Assembly (NCBI RefSeq): GCF_025561445.1
Contig: NZ_CP095096.1
Location: 1,591,822 to 1,655,821 of the forward strand
Length of the DNA: 64,000 bases
Source: Staphylococcus sp. IVB6181
GTDB lineage: Bacteria; Bacillota; Bacilli; Staphylococcales; Staphylococcaceae
Direction of reading: 5' to 3'
A program made the position numbers and the translations under genes. The notes beneath the pieces were generated by a model that had not been told where the DNA came from, ran no database searches, and was given only the letters and a program-made list of their open reading frames with translations. Positions 1 through 8,602 of this stretch are shown here, in pieces. Position 1 is the first letter of the stretch. Every line of letters begins with the position of its first letter.

Positions 1-21
1 TAATAGAAGGAGCACATCAAT

Positions 22-1365
22 ATGAATAAAAACACATGGATTATCGGGTTTACTTTGTTTGCCATCTTCTTTGGCGCAGGAAACCTCATCTTCCCACCAA
101 ATTTAGGTTTAGATAGCGGGCACTATTTCTGGCCGGCTATTCTGGCATTTGTCTTAACGGGAATCGGGTTACCGTTATTAGGGGTAGTTGTAGGCGCTTT
201 GGATAAACAAGGTTACATCGGCGCATTCAACAAAATATCACCAGTTTTCTCAGTGGTATTCTTAGTTGCTATTTACTTAACGATCGGACCGTTATTTGCG
301 ATTCCGCGTACTGCATCTACTTCATTTGAGATGACAGTTACACCGATTATCAATACGAACAGTCCTATTGCATTATTTATTTTCTCAGTAATTTATTTTG
401 CGGTAGTATTATACCTTTGTTTAACACCAGGTAAAATGGTGGATCGTATCGGTTCATTATTAACACCTGCATTATTAATTACAATTGTAGCTATGATTAT
501 TAAAGGATTTATGGACTTCGGCGGCAACCCGTCAAGTAATGGTACAGAGGCATATACATCAACATTATCAGGTTTCTCACAAGGGTTTACCCAAGGTTAT
601 CTTACAATGGATGCCATTGCGGCAATTGCATTCTCAATGATTGTTGTTAATGCAGTTAAAGCTACAGGTATCACACATGCTAATACGATTTTCAAACAAA
701 CAGCAATGGCAGGGGTAATTGCGGCTGCTGGTTTAATGTTCATCTATATCTCTTTAGGTTATATCGGAAACCATATGGTCGTTTCACCAGAGAAACTTAA
801 AGATTTAGCAGATCATAACCAAAACATCGGTACTTATTTATTAACAACAATTGCTGGTACTGGTTATGGAGAGTTCGGTAAATACTTATTAGGTATTATC
901 GTTGCACTTGCATGTTTAACAACTGCTTGCGGACTTGTAGTAGCAGTAAGCCAATACTTCAATAGTATTATTCCTAAAATTTCATACAAAGCATACGTAA
1001 TTGGATTTACATTAATCAGTTTAGTACTTGCTAACTTAGGTCTTAACCAAGTTATCCAACTTTCAATCCCAGTACTAATGATTTTATATCCAATCGGTAT
1101 CACAACGGTATTATTAATTTTAATGGCACGATTCGTTCCAATGAAACCAATCGTTCAGCAATTTACAATTACAGTGATTACGATTACTTCATTAATCAGT
1201 GTTGCTGTAGCGAAAAAATGGATTGCATTTGATGCATGGTCAAATTTACCATTAGCTAAAAACAGCTTAGAATGGTTCCCAATCGCGATTATTTCAGTTA
1301 TTATCGGCTATTTAATCAGCTTAGGATTCAAAAAACAATCACCGATTGTTTACGAAAAAGAATAA
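22..1365 (+). CDS. brnQ: Branched-chain amino acid carrier BrnQ
   Basis: Membrane carrier of the LIVCS family, expected to import leucine, isoleucine and valine by cation symport. The 447-residue protein has the usual family length, starts with the characteristic [22 protein letters not shown] segment (residues 9-26) and consists almost entirely of hydrophobic helices (about 12 expected). The ATG is preceded by AGAAGGAG with good spacing. A strong terminator follows, so it appears monocistronic or the last gene of a unit whose start lies outside the window. Family assignment is secure; the exact substrate preference among branched-chain amino acids is inferred. Confidence 0.95.
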   Translation: MNKNTWIIGFTLFAIFFGAGNLIFPPNLGLDSGHYFWPAILAFVLTGIGLPLLGVVVGALDKQGYIGAFNKISPVFSVVFLVAIYLTIGPLFAIPRTASTSFEMTVTPIINTNSPIALFIFSVIYFAVVLYLCLTPGKMVDRIGSLLTPALLITIVAMIIKGFMDFGGNPSSNGTEAYTSTLSGFSQGFTQGYLTMDAIAAIAFSMIVVNAVKATGITHANTIFKQTAMAGVIAAAGLMFIYISLGYIGNHMVVSPEKLKDLADHNQNIGTYLLTTIAGTGYGEFGKYLLGIIVALACLTTACGLVVAVSQYFNSIIPKISYKAYVIGFTLISLVLANLGLNQVIQLSIPVLMILYPIGITTVLLILMARFVPMKPIVQQFTITVITITSLISVAVAKKWIAFDAWSNLPLAKNSLEWFPIAIISVIIGYLISLGFKKQSPIVYEKE

Positions 1366-1372
1366 GCATTTA

Positions 1373-1406
1373 AAAAAGGTCTCGAATTTTTGTTTGAGAC
1401 CTTTTT
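1373..1406 (+). terminator. Rho-independent terminator of brnQ
   Basis: Stem AAAAAGGTCTC / GAGACCTTTTT followed by a T-rich tail, directly after the brnQ stop. The A-tract on the other arm means it could also terminate leftward transcription of the lipid kinase gene. Confidence 0.85.
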
Positions 1407-1464
1407 CCTATATACATACTCAATTAATTCAATTTACTTAGTGAAATATCCCGCAAATCACTCT

Positions 1465-2391
1465 TTATGATTCTTGGTTTTCGATATCCACGTACAATAA
1501 CTTCACTTTTTCTTTTAACACTTTAATTTCTGCAGGTGTTTCAAATAATATTTCTCCATCTATATCTAATTTAGTGTTCGGTTCTGTTTTCAGTGTTGCT
1601 TCATCTGCAGAAACTAATGTGATGTTTTCAGTAATATCATTCCAATTCATACTGTCTTTCACTTGGAAGAAATCTTTAATCATACTCATATTGTGGTTTT
1701 TGAATAAGAAGATATTCATTTTACCATCACAAGGGGAGAGGTCTTCCAGTGGTATACGGCTGCCTCCAACAAAATTACCGTTTGCTATGAGTATCATTGA
1801 AGTTTCGCCCGTATACGATTCACCGTTTGCTTCTACTGTATAATGGTATGTATCCGGATCAGCAATCACTTTGATTGTGGTAAATACATAACTCAATTTG
1901 CCAAGAACTTTCTTCTTGTTAGAATCAACGTTTTCAGAGTTTTGAACCATCATACCAATACCAGCAAAGTTTAATGCAATGTGCCCATTGATGTCTAACA
2001 CATCAAATGATTTTACTTGTGCATCTAAAAGTTCTGCAGATGCTGGGGCTGGTTTAGGTGATAAATTTAATGTTTTAGCAAAATCATTAAATGTGCCGCC
2101 TGGAATAATGCCGATAGGAATATCTAAATCATTTAAAACTACACCGTTAACTAATTCGTTCACAGTGCCGTCTCCGCCTAAAATGAAAAAGACATCGTAT
2201 GATCCATTATTTTCTTCGCGGATTTCATCGCAAAACTTTTGAATATCTCCTTCTTCTTTACTTAATTTAATTGTGAGTTCATCACACATTTTCGTAATAT
2301 TTTCTACTACTTGGCCGAGCTCTTTATATAAATTGCCTTGACCAGCAGCTTTATGGTAAAAAAGAACACCTTTATGAAAGTGTTGTGTCAT
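1465..2391 (-). CDS. Diacylglycerol kinase-family lipid kinase (YegS/BmrU type)
   Basis: Predicted soluble ATP-dependent lipid kinase of the DAGK catalytic family. The nucleotide-binding motif GGDGTVNE is at residues 72-79, followed by the PxGTxNDFAKTL segment typical of the family, and the length of 308 residues is standard. The ATG follows AAAGGAG. It is not DgkB with certainty: staphylococci carry several paralogues, and this one may act on diacylglycerol or another lipid. It is transcribed convergently to brnQ and stands alone. The family call is strong, the substrate unknown. Confidence 0.85.
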   Translation of the reverse strand: MTQHFHKGVLFYHKAAGQGNLYKELGQVVENITKMCDELTIKLSKEEGDIQKFCDEIREENNGSYDVFFILGGDGTVNELVNGVVLNDLDIPIGIIPGGTFNDFAKTLNLSPKPAPASAELLDAQVKSFDVLDINGHIALNFAGIGMMVQNSENVDSNKKKVLGKLSYVFTTIKVIADPDTYHYTVEANGESYTGETSMILIANGNFVGGSRIPLEDLSPCDGKMNIFLFKNHNMSMIKDFFQVKDSMNWNDITENITLVSADEATLKTEPNTKLDIDGEILFETPAEIKVLKEKVKLLYVDIENQES

Positions 2392-2485
2392 ATAATCTAC
2401 TCCTTTGACTGAATCTCATGAATGGACTTCACTCTTTGATACCCTGAATTAAAGGTTAATAAATATAAATTCTAAAAACAAGGTA

Positions 2486-2536
2486 AAAAAACGACTATCC
2501 TTTACTGCTTTGCAAAGCAGGGCAGATAATCGTTTT
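2486..2536 (-). terminator. Terminator after telA
   Basis: Long inverted repeat (AAAACGATTATC / GATAGTCGTTTT on the minus strand) ending in a T-run, just beyond the telA stop codon. It contains an inner CTGCTTTGCAAAGCAG palindrome. Confidence 0.85.
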
Positions 2537-2546
2537 ATCAAAGGTG

Positions 2547-3668
2547 TTATTGAACTTTATTATCTTTCATTGTTAATAATCTATCTTTCATGTCAGCTTC
2601 TAAGTGTTGCAGCTCTTGTTCAGCTTGCTGGCGTTTTTCACGACCTTCAGCTTGAATTTGCAATGTTTGTTCAACGGTTTCAATAATATTTTCATGCGTT
2701 GATTTCAATGTTTCAATATCAACAATACCGCGTTCATTTTCAACTGCAGTATCTATTGCATTTTGTTTTAATAGTTCAGAGTTCGCTGTCAGCAAATCAT
2801 TGGTAGTATCTGTTACTGCTCTTTGTGCTGACATCGCTTGTCGTTGACGCATTAACGTTAACGCAATAGCCATTTGGTTCTTCCATAATGGAATACTTGT
2901 CAAAATAGAACTTTGAATTTTTTCAGCTAAAGTTTGGTTCACATTTTGAATCATACGGATTTGCGGTGCAGTCTGCAAGGAAATTTGTCGCGACAGCTGC
3001 AAGTCATAGATACGTTTATCTAAACGATCCGCAAATTGTTCTAAATCCGCAACTTCTTGAATATCCATTTGGTTGCCAGATTCATATGCTTGATTGCGTT
3101 TTGCGGGCAATTCATTATCTAGTATTTCTTTTTTCTTTTCTTGAGCAGCCGCAATATATAAATTAAGTTCATCAAAGTAGTCTTTGTTTTGATCGTATAA
3201 TCCATTTAATAACTGGATATCTCGGTTCAAACTGTCTTTATGATTTTTTAATTCTACAGAAATGCGATCTACTTGCGATCCTACAGATTGCATTCTAGAG
3301 AATATTTCATTTGCGGAAGCTTTGGCTCTTTTAAAGATTTTCTTTAGGAACGAATCTTTTTCTTGTTTAAAATCATCCGGCTGTACTTCTTTTAACTTCG
3401 CCATTAATTGATTTAAAGTATCTCCGATAGTGCCGGTATCTTTAGATTTCACTTCGCTCAGCATTTTATGCGAGAACGATGACATGCTTGATTGTGCATT
3501 AGAACCGAATTTCATTAAAGAATCATAGTTCATCGGTTCAATCTGGTTGGCAAGCTCATGTATTTTCTTTTGTTGTTCCGGTGTAAAATCTTTATTTGCT
3601 TCCATTAAAGTAGTATCATTTGATACTTGTCCTTGTAATTCAGGCTGTTTAGGCATCTCATTAGCCAT
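2547..3668 (-). CDS. telA: TelA-family toxic anion resistance protein
   Basis: A 373-residue TelA/KlaA-type protein, predominantly helical and charged with long coiled-coil stretches and a QMAIALTLMRQRQ segment typical of the family. TelA homologues are linked to tellurite resistance and, in Gram-positives, to antimicrobial and cell-wall stress tolerance; the biochemical activity is not established. The ATG overlaps the xpaC stop codon by one base (TAATG) and has AAGGAGC upstream, so the two are translationally coupled and probably work together. A terminator follows. Confidence 0.88.
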   Translation of the reverse strand: MANEMPKQPELQGQVSNDTTLMEANKDFTPEQQKKIHELANQIEPMNYDSLMKFGSNAQSSMSSFSHKMLSEVKSKDTGTIGDTLNQLMAKLKEVQPDDFKQEKDSFLKKIFKRAKASANEIFSRMQSVGSQVDRISVELKNHKDSLNRDIQLLNGLYDQNKDYFDELNLYIAAAQEKKKEILDNELPAKRNQAYESGNQMDIQEVADLEQFADRLDKRIYDLQLSRQISLQTAPQIRMIQNVNQTLAEKIQSSILTSIPLWKNQMAIALTLMRQRQAMSAQRAVTDTTNDLLTANSELLKQNAIDTAVENERGIVDIETLKSTHENIIETVEQTLQIQAEGREKRQQAEQELQHLEADMKDRLLTMKDNKVQ

Positions 3669-4306
3669 TAATCATGCTCCTTCCATTCGAGTTTGCGTTG
3701 CTGTTCTATCTTATTCATTTCCATTTCAACATCAAGTCGCGTGTAATCTTCTTCATTAAGACGCTTCAAATCCGCAACTAAATTACGCTTTACTTCATCT
3801 AGTGTAATACGCGTTTGTTCCAGCTTTTGTTTCTCTTCTTTAGATTTAGCAGGCATTTTAGCTAATCTTGTATAGCTTTCGATTAAATTTAAAGCATTAT
3901 CTAAATGAGAATAAAAAAAGCTATCTACAATGAAGAATTTTTGAGGCTGCTGTCTTACTGTGAAATATATCGTTCTTGCTAATCTATGAATTTCATTCAC
4001 TTGTTTAAAATCTTTAATTGAACGTACATTGATAAAAGATTTTAACAGCTTTCTCACTTTTGTTTGTGCATTATTCAATTGGTGGCGCACAAACCTGAAA
4101 TCTCTGCGTGTTAATCCTATTTCTTGTAAATATTTTTTTGATGTTAAAAATTGAGTGGGGAAGTAGAGTGCAAAAAATGTTGCGACACCGATTCCCAAAT
4201 CATATACAAAAAGTATATCGAATGCATAGATACTTGTGAGCCAAGCGACAATTGCAGCTGGAACGCCTACGAGTGTTCCATAAATTCGAGAAATATAATA
4301 TCTCAA
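3668..4306 (-). CDS. xpaC: XpaC-like protein (5-bromo-4-chloroindolyl phosphate hydrolysis family)
   Basis: 212 residues: two N-terminal hydrophobic helices (about residues 10-50) followed by a charged helical domain. The pairing with telA is the conserved arrangement of the xpaC-yaaN/telA gene pair of Bacilli. The family name comes from a phenotype of the Bacillus gene on X-phosphate; true phosphatase activity is doubtful. The start is TTG with AAGGAAG upstream. First gene of the pair; the acylphosphatase gene lies just upstream with a 15-bp gap and may be co-transcribed. Confidence 0.8.
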   Translation of the reverse strand: MRYYISRIYGTLVGVPAAIVAWLTSIYAFDILFVYDLGIGVATFFALYFPTQFLTSKKYLQEIGLTRRDFRFVRHQLNNAQTKVRKLLKSFINVRSIKDFKQVNEIHRLARTIYFTVRQQPQKFFIVDSFFYSHLDNALNLIESYTRLAKMPAKSKEEKQKLEQTRITLDEVKRNLVADLKRLNEEDYTRLDVEMEMNKIEQQRKLEWKEHD

Positions 4307-4321
4307 TTTACATCTTCCTTT

Positions 4322-4591
4322 TTAAATAGTTCTAAATCCTTTCAAAGATGAATCTGTATCTAGTTGTTCTATTTTATAATCCGAAACTTTGGAAGCAGGG
4401 GAAGCACCCTCAATTACAGCTTGGGTAAATTGTTCAAGGTTTTGTTCCTCACCTTGTGCATAGACCTCTACATACTGTTCAACATTTTGTACAGTCCCTG
4501 ATATTTGATATTTTTGAGCTAGGCGTTCTGTAAAATAACGGAATCCGACACCTTGAACTTGCCCAAAAACTTGAATTTTTCTACGTTGCAT
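4322..4591 (-). CDS. acyP: Acylphosphatase
   Basis: Small cytosolic enzyme that hydrolyses carboxyl-phosphate bonds such as those of acetyl- or carbamoyl-phosphate. The 89-residue protein has the family signature GQVQGVGFRYF with the substrate-binding arginine at residue 18, and the catalytic asparagine at residue 36 (GTVQNVE). Length is normal for the single-domain family. AGAGGTGATC lies upstream of the ATG. It probably opens the acyP-xpaC-telA transcript. Confidence 0.93.
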   Translation of the reverse strand: MQRRKIQVFGQVQGVGFRYFTERLAQKYQISGTVQNVEQYVEVYAQGEEQNLEQFTQAVIEGASPASKVSDYKIEQLDTDSSLKGFRTI

Positions 4592-4748
4592 AAGATCACC
4601 TCTTTGTTATATTATACGAATTTTCAACGTAAAATCCTAATATTTACTACATTTACAGCATTCTATAGAACGAAACACATTCCTTGAAATTCTCATGGAA
4701 ATAGTTGAAAATATAAAGGAACAATTATTCAATAAAGGGGATTTTAAC

Positions 4749-5057
4749 GTGTGGACAGTCAATATGATCAGAGCTGACTATGAGGGATGGTGGTTGTTCG
4801 ATGACTGGCGTGAAAAAATTTGCGAACAATATCATTTTGAGAACTATGAGGATATGCTCGAAAAATATAAAGATTTAGTTTGTTTGTCTAAAATGAAATT
4901 TGATAATTTCACTAAAGGTAAATATAATATTTATGCATTTTATAATAATTGCGATATGAGATTTTGCGAAGATTGCGATGAAGATATGCAAATATTTTAT
5001 AGCTTTATCGTATTAAATAATAACGAAGTTTATTACGACCTTCCAATTATTGAGTAA
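4749..5057 (+). CDS. DUF1033-like small protein
   Basis: Function unknown. I recognise the N-terminal pattern xVxxIRADYEGWWLFDDW, which resembles DUF1033 proteins of Firmicutes (DYEPWWxFxxW). The frame is open from an ATG at 4695, but I prefer the GTG at 4749: AAAGGGG lies 8 bases upstream, and the protein then starts MWTVNMIRADYE, as family members do, giving 102 residues. The protein is acidic and carries a CEDCDED segment with two cysteines. It stands alone upstream of cspA on the same strand, 360 bp away. The family call is from memory and moderate. Confidence 0.65.
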   Translation: MWTVNMIRADYEGWWLFDDWREKICEQYHFENYEDMLEKYKDLVCLSKMKFDNFTKGKYNIYAFYNNCDMRFCEDCDEDMQIFYSFIVLNNNEVYYDLPIIE

Positions 5058-5417
5058 TTAATTTTTACTATTTGTATTGCAATGATAGGGCGAATGCACT
5101 ATAATTGGTTTTAAGCAATAGTTTTATTCCATATTGCAAAGAATATTTAGCTCAAACATATATATATAAACATACTGATAGCATTACTTTTGCAAGATCT
5201 GTAAGGGTGGTATCGTACAATTTATAATTTGTTGAGTCAATAAAACAGTTATTTATCCACCTGCAGCTTATACATAAGACTGTTGAGAAGTGATTAGAAT
5301 TATTGAGATAGCTCCGAATTGCTTTTGTGGTTTTACAGTACTCTAATTATTTGTAAGTATTTTTTGTAATATGCGAATAATGCATATTGAATTTTAGTCT
5401 TGGAGGTTTCACAAATT
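5058..5417 (+). promoter_or_regulatory. Long gene-free leader region of cspA
   Basis: 360 bp of AT-rich sequence with no supportable ORF. It probably holds the cspA promoter and a long 5' untranslated region, as is usual for cold-shock genes whose leader folds differently at low temperature. I see no named riboswitch motif. The cspA ribosome binding site TGGAGG is at its 3' end. Confidence 0.4.
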
Positions 5418-5618
5418 ATGAAACAAGGTACAGTTAAATGGTTCAACGCTGAAAAAGGATTCGGTTTTATCGAAGTTGAAGGAGAAAACGACGTATTCGT
5501 ACACTTCTCAGCTATTAACCAAGAAGGTTACAAATCATTAGAAGAAGGTCAATCAGTTGAATTTGAAGTAGTTGAAGGCGACCGCGGTCCTCAAGCTGCA
5601 AACGTTGTTAAACTATAA
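5418..5618 (+). CDS. cspA: Cold-shock protein, CspA family
   Basis: Single-stranded nucleic acid-binding OB-fold protein, an RNA chaperone. The 66 residues contain both RNA-binding motifs, KGFGFIEV (RNP1) and VFVHFSAI (RNP2), and the canonical start [10 protein letters not shown]. The start is the ATG at 5418, not the upstream in-frame TTG at 5400: TGGAGG at 5401-5406 is correctly placed for the ATG, and family members start there. A terminator follows. In S. aureus the equivalent gene is linked to regulation of virulence and stress genes; whether this holds here is unknown. Confidence 0.95.
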   Translation: MKQGTVKWFNAEKGFGFIEVEGENDVFVHFSAINQEGYKSLEEGQSVEFEVVEGDRGPQAANVVKL

Positions 5619-5646
5619 TAAATAGATTAAATTTATTGACTATTTA

Positions 5647-5676
5647 AAACACTTTACTTCTGTAAAGTGTTTTTTC
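5647..5676 (+). terminator. Terminator of cspA
   Basis: Stem AACACTTTAC / GTAAAGTGTT with a 4-base loop and a T6 tail. Confidence 0.9.
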
Positions 5677-5826
5677 TTGTTTTATCCTCGCTAAACTACG
5701 AAACTCCTAATGTAAATTTATTTTTAAATTTTAGTAAATTAAAATTTCCACATACTTTTCTGTGCTATATTCTACTTACTATATATAGACTGCACACACA
5801 TCATACAGCACAGAAGGAGCACATCT

Positions 5827-8523
5827 ATGAAGAAGAACACACACAATCACTATTACTCAATTCGCAAATTCACTATGGGAACAGCCTCAATTTTAATCGG
5901 AACAGGTGTTTATTTAGGTATCAGTCATCACGCAGAAGCAGCTGAAGGAGATACACCTGCGCCAACTATCTCAAATTCACAAACACAAGCCGCACCAACT
6001 GCACCTCAAACTGCTGGTGCAGAAACTCCGTCAACACAAACTAATCCTGCATCAACTTCGCAAACGAATTTTAAAATCGGAGATTATGCTTGGGTAGATA
6101 CAGATGGAGACGGTATCCAAGGTGATACTGAACAACCTCTAGCCAATCTCAAAATAGATTTAACACAAAATGGCCAAACTATTGCGTCAACAACTACAGA
6201 TGCGAATGGTAAATATCTTTTTTCAAATGTCGCAAATGGTACTTATGAATTAAATTATGAAACACCAGACGGCTACACACCAACGCAAGTACAAGCAGGT
6301 GAAGATGCAACAAAAGATTCCAATGGCGGACCAGCAGAAGTCACAATTAATAATTCAGATGATCTTTCCATTGATTTCGGTTATTTAGAAGACGAACCTG
6401 TACCCGTAGCAAAATATAACATGGGTGATTTCGTTTGGAATGATTTAAACCAAAATGGTATTCAAGATAAAGACGAACCTGGTTTAAAAGACGTACAAGT
6501 GACACTTACAAATCCGGATAACACGAATTTAACAACCACAACTAATGAAAAGGGCAACTACACATTTACTGATTTGCCGAACGGCAACTATAAAATTGCC
6601 TTTGCGACACCAGCAGGTTTTGTACCTACTAAAACAGGACAAGGCGATATTGATGTAGATTCCAACGGTGTAAACGCCGATGTTCTGATCCAAGATGCGA
6701 ATAACGCCTTTGTGGACAGTGGTTTTTATCAATTACCGACATCATTTAAAATCGGTCATTTAGCATGGGTAGATGCTGATCAAGATGGCATTCAAGGGGA
6801 TACTGAACTTGGTCTCGCTCATGTTAAAGTCGATTTGACAAAAGATGGTAAAGTAGTCGCATCTACTGTGACAGATAGTAATGGACACTATCAGTTTGAT
6901 AACGTTAATAACGGCACTTACCAAGTCGAATTCGATGTGCCTGAAGGCTATACACCGACACAAGTTCAAGCAGGTGAAGATGAAACAAAAGACTCTAACG
7001 GTACACCTGTAGAAGTCACAATTGATAATGCAGATAATCTAACGATTGATATGGGGTATTTAAAAGATACGCCGACACCAGTAGCTGTCTATGAATTAGG
7101 AGATTTTGTATGGAATGATTTAAACGAAAACGGTATTCAAGATAAAGATGAACCAAGCTTAAAAGACATACAAGTGACACTTACAAACCCAGACAACTCT
7201 ACTTTGACTACTGTGACAGACGCAAAAGGTAATTATAAATTTTCTCAAATACCTAACGGAAAATATAAAGTTGCCTTTACGACACCTGTTGGCTTTGTGC
7301 CTACTAAAACAGGACAAGGCGAAGCAGATAATGACTCTAACGGCAGCGTCACTGAAATTAACATTTCAGATGCGAATAACGATTATGTAGATAGCGGCTT
7401 CTATAAACCAGTGGAGAAAACACCTGAAGTTCAACCAGTAACACCAGAATTACCTAACAACACAAACCAGCCTTTATCAGAAGAAGATCAAACAGATTAT
7501 TCTTCACAGTTATTAGAGTTCACACCAACTGAAACAACACAAAACACTCAACCATCTACAGATACAAAAGTGCCTGTAAGTACACCTGAAGCTGAAGTTG
7601 AAGATAATACTGATTATTCTACTGAATTATTGAACCAAACTAATCAAGTAACTGAAATTGAAGACAACACAGATTACTCTTCACAACTTTTAGAATTTAC
7701 ACCAGTGACTGATTCAAAAGCACCCGTAAATACACCTGAAACTGAAGTTGAAGATAATACCGATTATTCTACTGAATTACTGAACCAAACTAATCAAGTA
7801 ACTGAAATTGAAGATAACACGGATTACTCTTCACAACTATTAGGATTTACACCAGTGTCTGATTCAAAAGCACCTGTAAGTACACCTGAAACTGAGGCTG
7901 AAGATAATACTGATTATTCTACTGAATTACTGAACCAAACTAATCAAGTAACTGAAATTGAAGACAACACGGATTATTCTTCACAACTTTTAGAATTTAC
8001 GCCAACACCTTCTACTTCAGTAACAACACCAGTTACAGTAAATAAAACTTCTTGTGATGTTGCAGATTCAAAAACGAAAGATCTTGTAGGTCATGTTTCA
8101 TCAGTATTAGAACCAAGTTATGTCTCAACGCCAGTGACAAAAGCAGGACAAACAGGCAATACAACTGAACTTAAAAAACAAAAAGAACCAACAAAACAAA
8201 AACAAACTCAGACTAATATTGATAAAAAGGTTAGTATTTCTAATAAAGTTGGAAAAACAGTGCATCCAAAAGCTGGAGTTGACTCATCTCTTACAGGTAA
8301 GAAAGCTGATGTGTCTGTCAATACTAAACAAACAATTACAGCTAAAAGCGATTCTTCTAACAATAAAGTCCAAACAAATCACGTTTCTAAAAAGAAACAA
8401 GAGAAAAAAGAATTACCAAAAACAGGGGAGTCAACACTGACATCTAGTATCGTATTATTCGGTTTATCTCTAGCGGCAGTCGGCAGTGCTTTATTATTGA
8501 AACGTCGTAATTCAAAAAATTAA
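5827..8523 (+). CDS. YSIRK/LPXTG wall-anchored protein with four SdrD-type B domains
   Basis: Cell-wall-anchored surface protein of 898 residues. N-terminal signal peptide with YSIRKFTMGTASI (residues 10-22) and likely cleavage after AEA (36-38). A short T/A/Q-rich linker follows, then four Cna-B/SdrD_B-like domains starting near residues 82, 197, 307 and 422, each with an EF-hand-like Ca-binding loop (DTDGDGIQGDTE, DLNQNGIQDKDE and relatives). Residues 553-726 are repeats built on ED(N/Q)TDYS(S/T)(E/Q)LL. A Lys/Ser/Thr-rich wall region precedes LPKTGE at 863, a hydrophobic helix and KRRNSKN, so it is a sortase A substrate. Unlike SdrC/D/E or ClfA it has no N-terminal A domain and no SD dipeptide repeats, so its ligand is unknown. 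AGAAGGAG precedes the ATG. There is a single cysteine (near residue 743). Possible roles are adhesion, biofilm formation or a stalk-like spacer. Confidence 0.9.
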   Translation: MKKNTHNHYYSIRKFTMGTASILIGTGVYLGISHHAEAAEGDTPAPTISNSQTQAAPTAPQTAGAETPSTQTNPASTSQTNFKIGDYAWVDTDGDGIQGDTEQPLANLKIDLTQNGQTIASTTTDANGKYLFSNVANGTYELNYETPDGYTPTQVQAGEDATKDSNGGPAEVTINNSDDLSIDFGYLEDEPVPVAKYNMGDFVWNDLNQNGIQDKDEPGLKDVQVTLTNPDNTNLTTTTNEKGNYTFTDLPNGNYKIAFATPAGFVPTKTGQGDIDVDSNGVNADVLIQDANNAFVDSGFYQLPTSFKIGHLAWVDADQDGIQGDTELGLAHVKVDLTKDGKVVASTVTDSNGHYQFDNVNNGTYQVEFDVPEGYTPTQVQAGEDETKDSNGTPVEVTIDNADNLTIDMGYLKDTPTPVAVYELGDFVWNDLNENGIQDKDEPSLKDIQVTLTNPDNSTLTTVTDAKGNYKFSQIPNGKYKVAFTTPVGFVPTKTGQGEADNDSNGSVTEINISDANNDYVDSGFYKPVEKTPEVQPVTPELPNNTNQPLSEEDQTDYSSQLLEFTPTETTQNTQPSTDTKVPVSTPEAEVEDNTDYSTELLNQTNQVTEIEDNTDYSSQLLEFTPVTDSKAPVNTPETEVEDNTDYSTELLNQTNQVTEIEDNTDYSSQLLGFTPVSDSKAPVSTPETEAEDNTDYSTELLNQTNQVTEIEDNTDYSSQLLEFTPTPSTSVTTPVTVNKTSCDVADSKTKDLVGHVSSVLEPSYVSTPVTKAGQTGNTTELKKQKEPTKQKQTQTNIDKKVSISNKVGKTVHPKAGVDSSLTGKKADVSVNTKQTITAKSDSSNNKVQTNHVSKKKQEKKELPKTGESTLTSSIVLFGLSLAAVGSALLLKRRNSKN
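7483..8004 (+). repeat. Tandem repeats in the surface-protein gene (150-bp unit)
   Basis: Near-identical units begin at 7660, 7810 and 7960, exactly 150 bp (50 codons) apart; the last is partial. A diverged first unit of 177 bp starts at 7483. Each full unit holds two half-motifs, EDNTDYSSQLLEFTP and EDNTDYSTELLNQTNQ. Such repeats usually vary in number between strains. Confidence 0.95.
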
Positions 8524-8543
8524 ATAGGGAATGAGGCATCAAA

Positions 8544-8571
8544 AAACGAACTGACAATAATCAGTTCGTTT
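8544..8571. terminator. Bidirectional terminator between surface protein and lysA
   Basis: AAACGAACTGA / TCAGTTCGTTT with A-run on one side and T-run on the other, between two convergent genes. Confidence 0.9.
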
Positions 8572-8602
8572 TTGCTTTATACATATTTATTAATAGTGAG
8601 GT

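Noticed and set aside
5667-5945. 92-codon plus-strand frame upstream of and overlapping the surface protein start
   Set aside because: Runs through the promoter region and overlaps the signal-peptide codons out of frame; no ribosome binding site.
7483-8004. Possible CRISPR-like array
   Set aside because: Units are 150 bp, contiguous, in frame and coding; there are no spacers.
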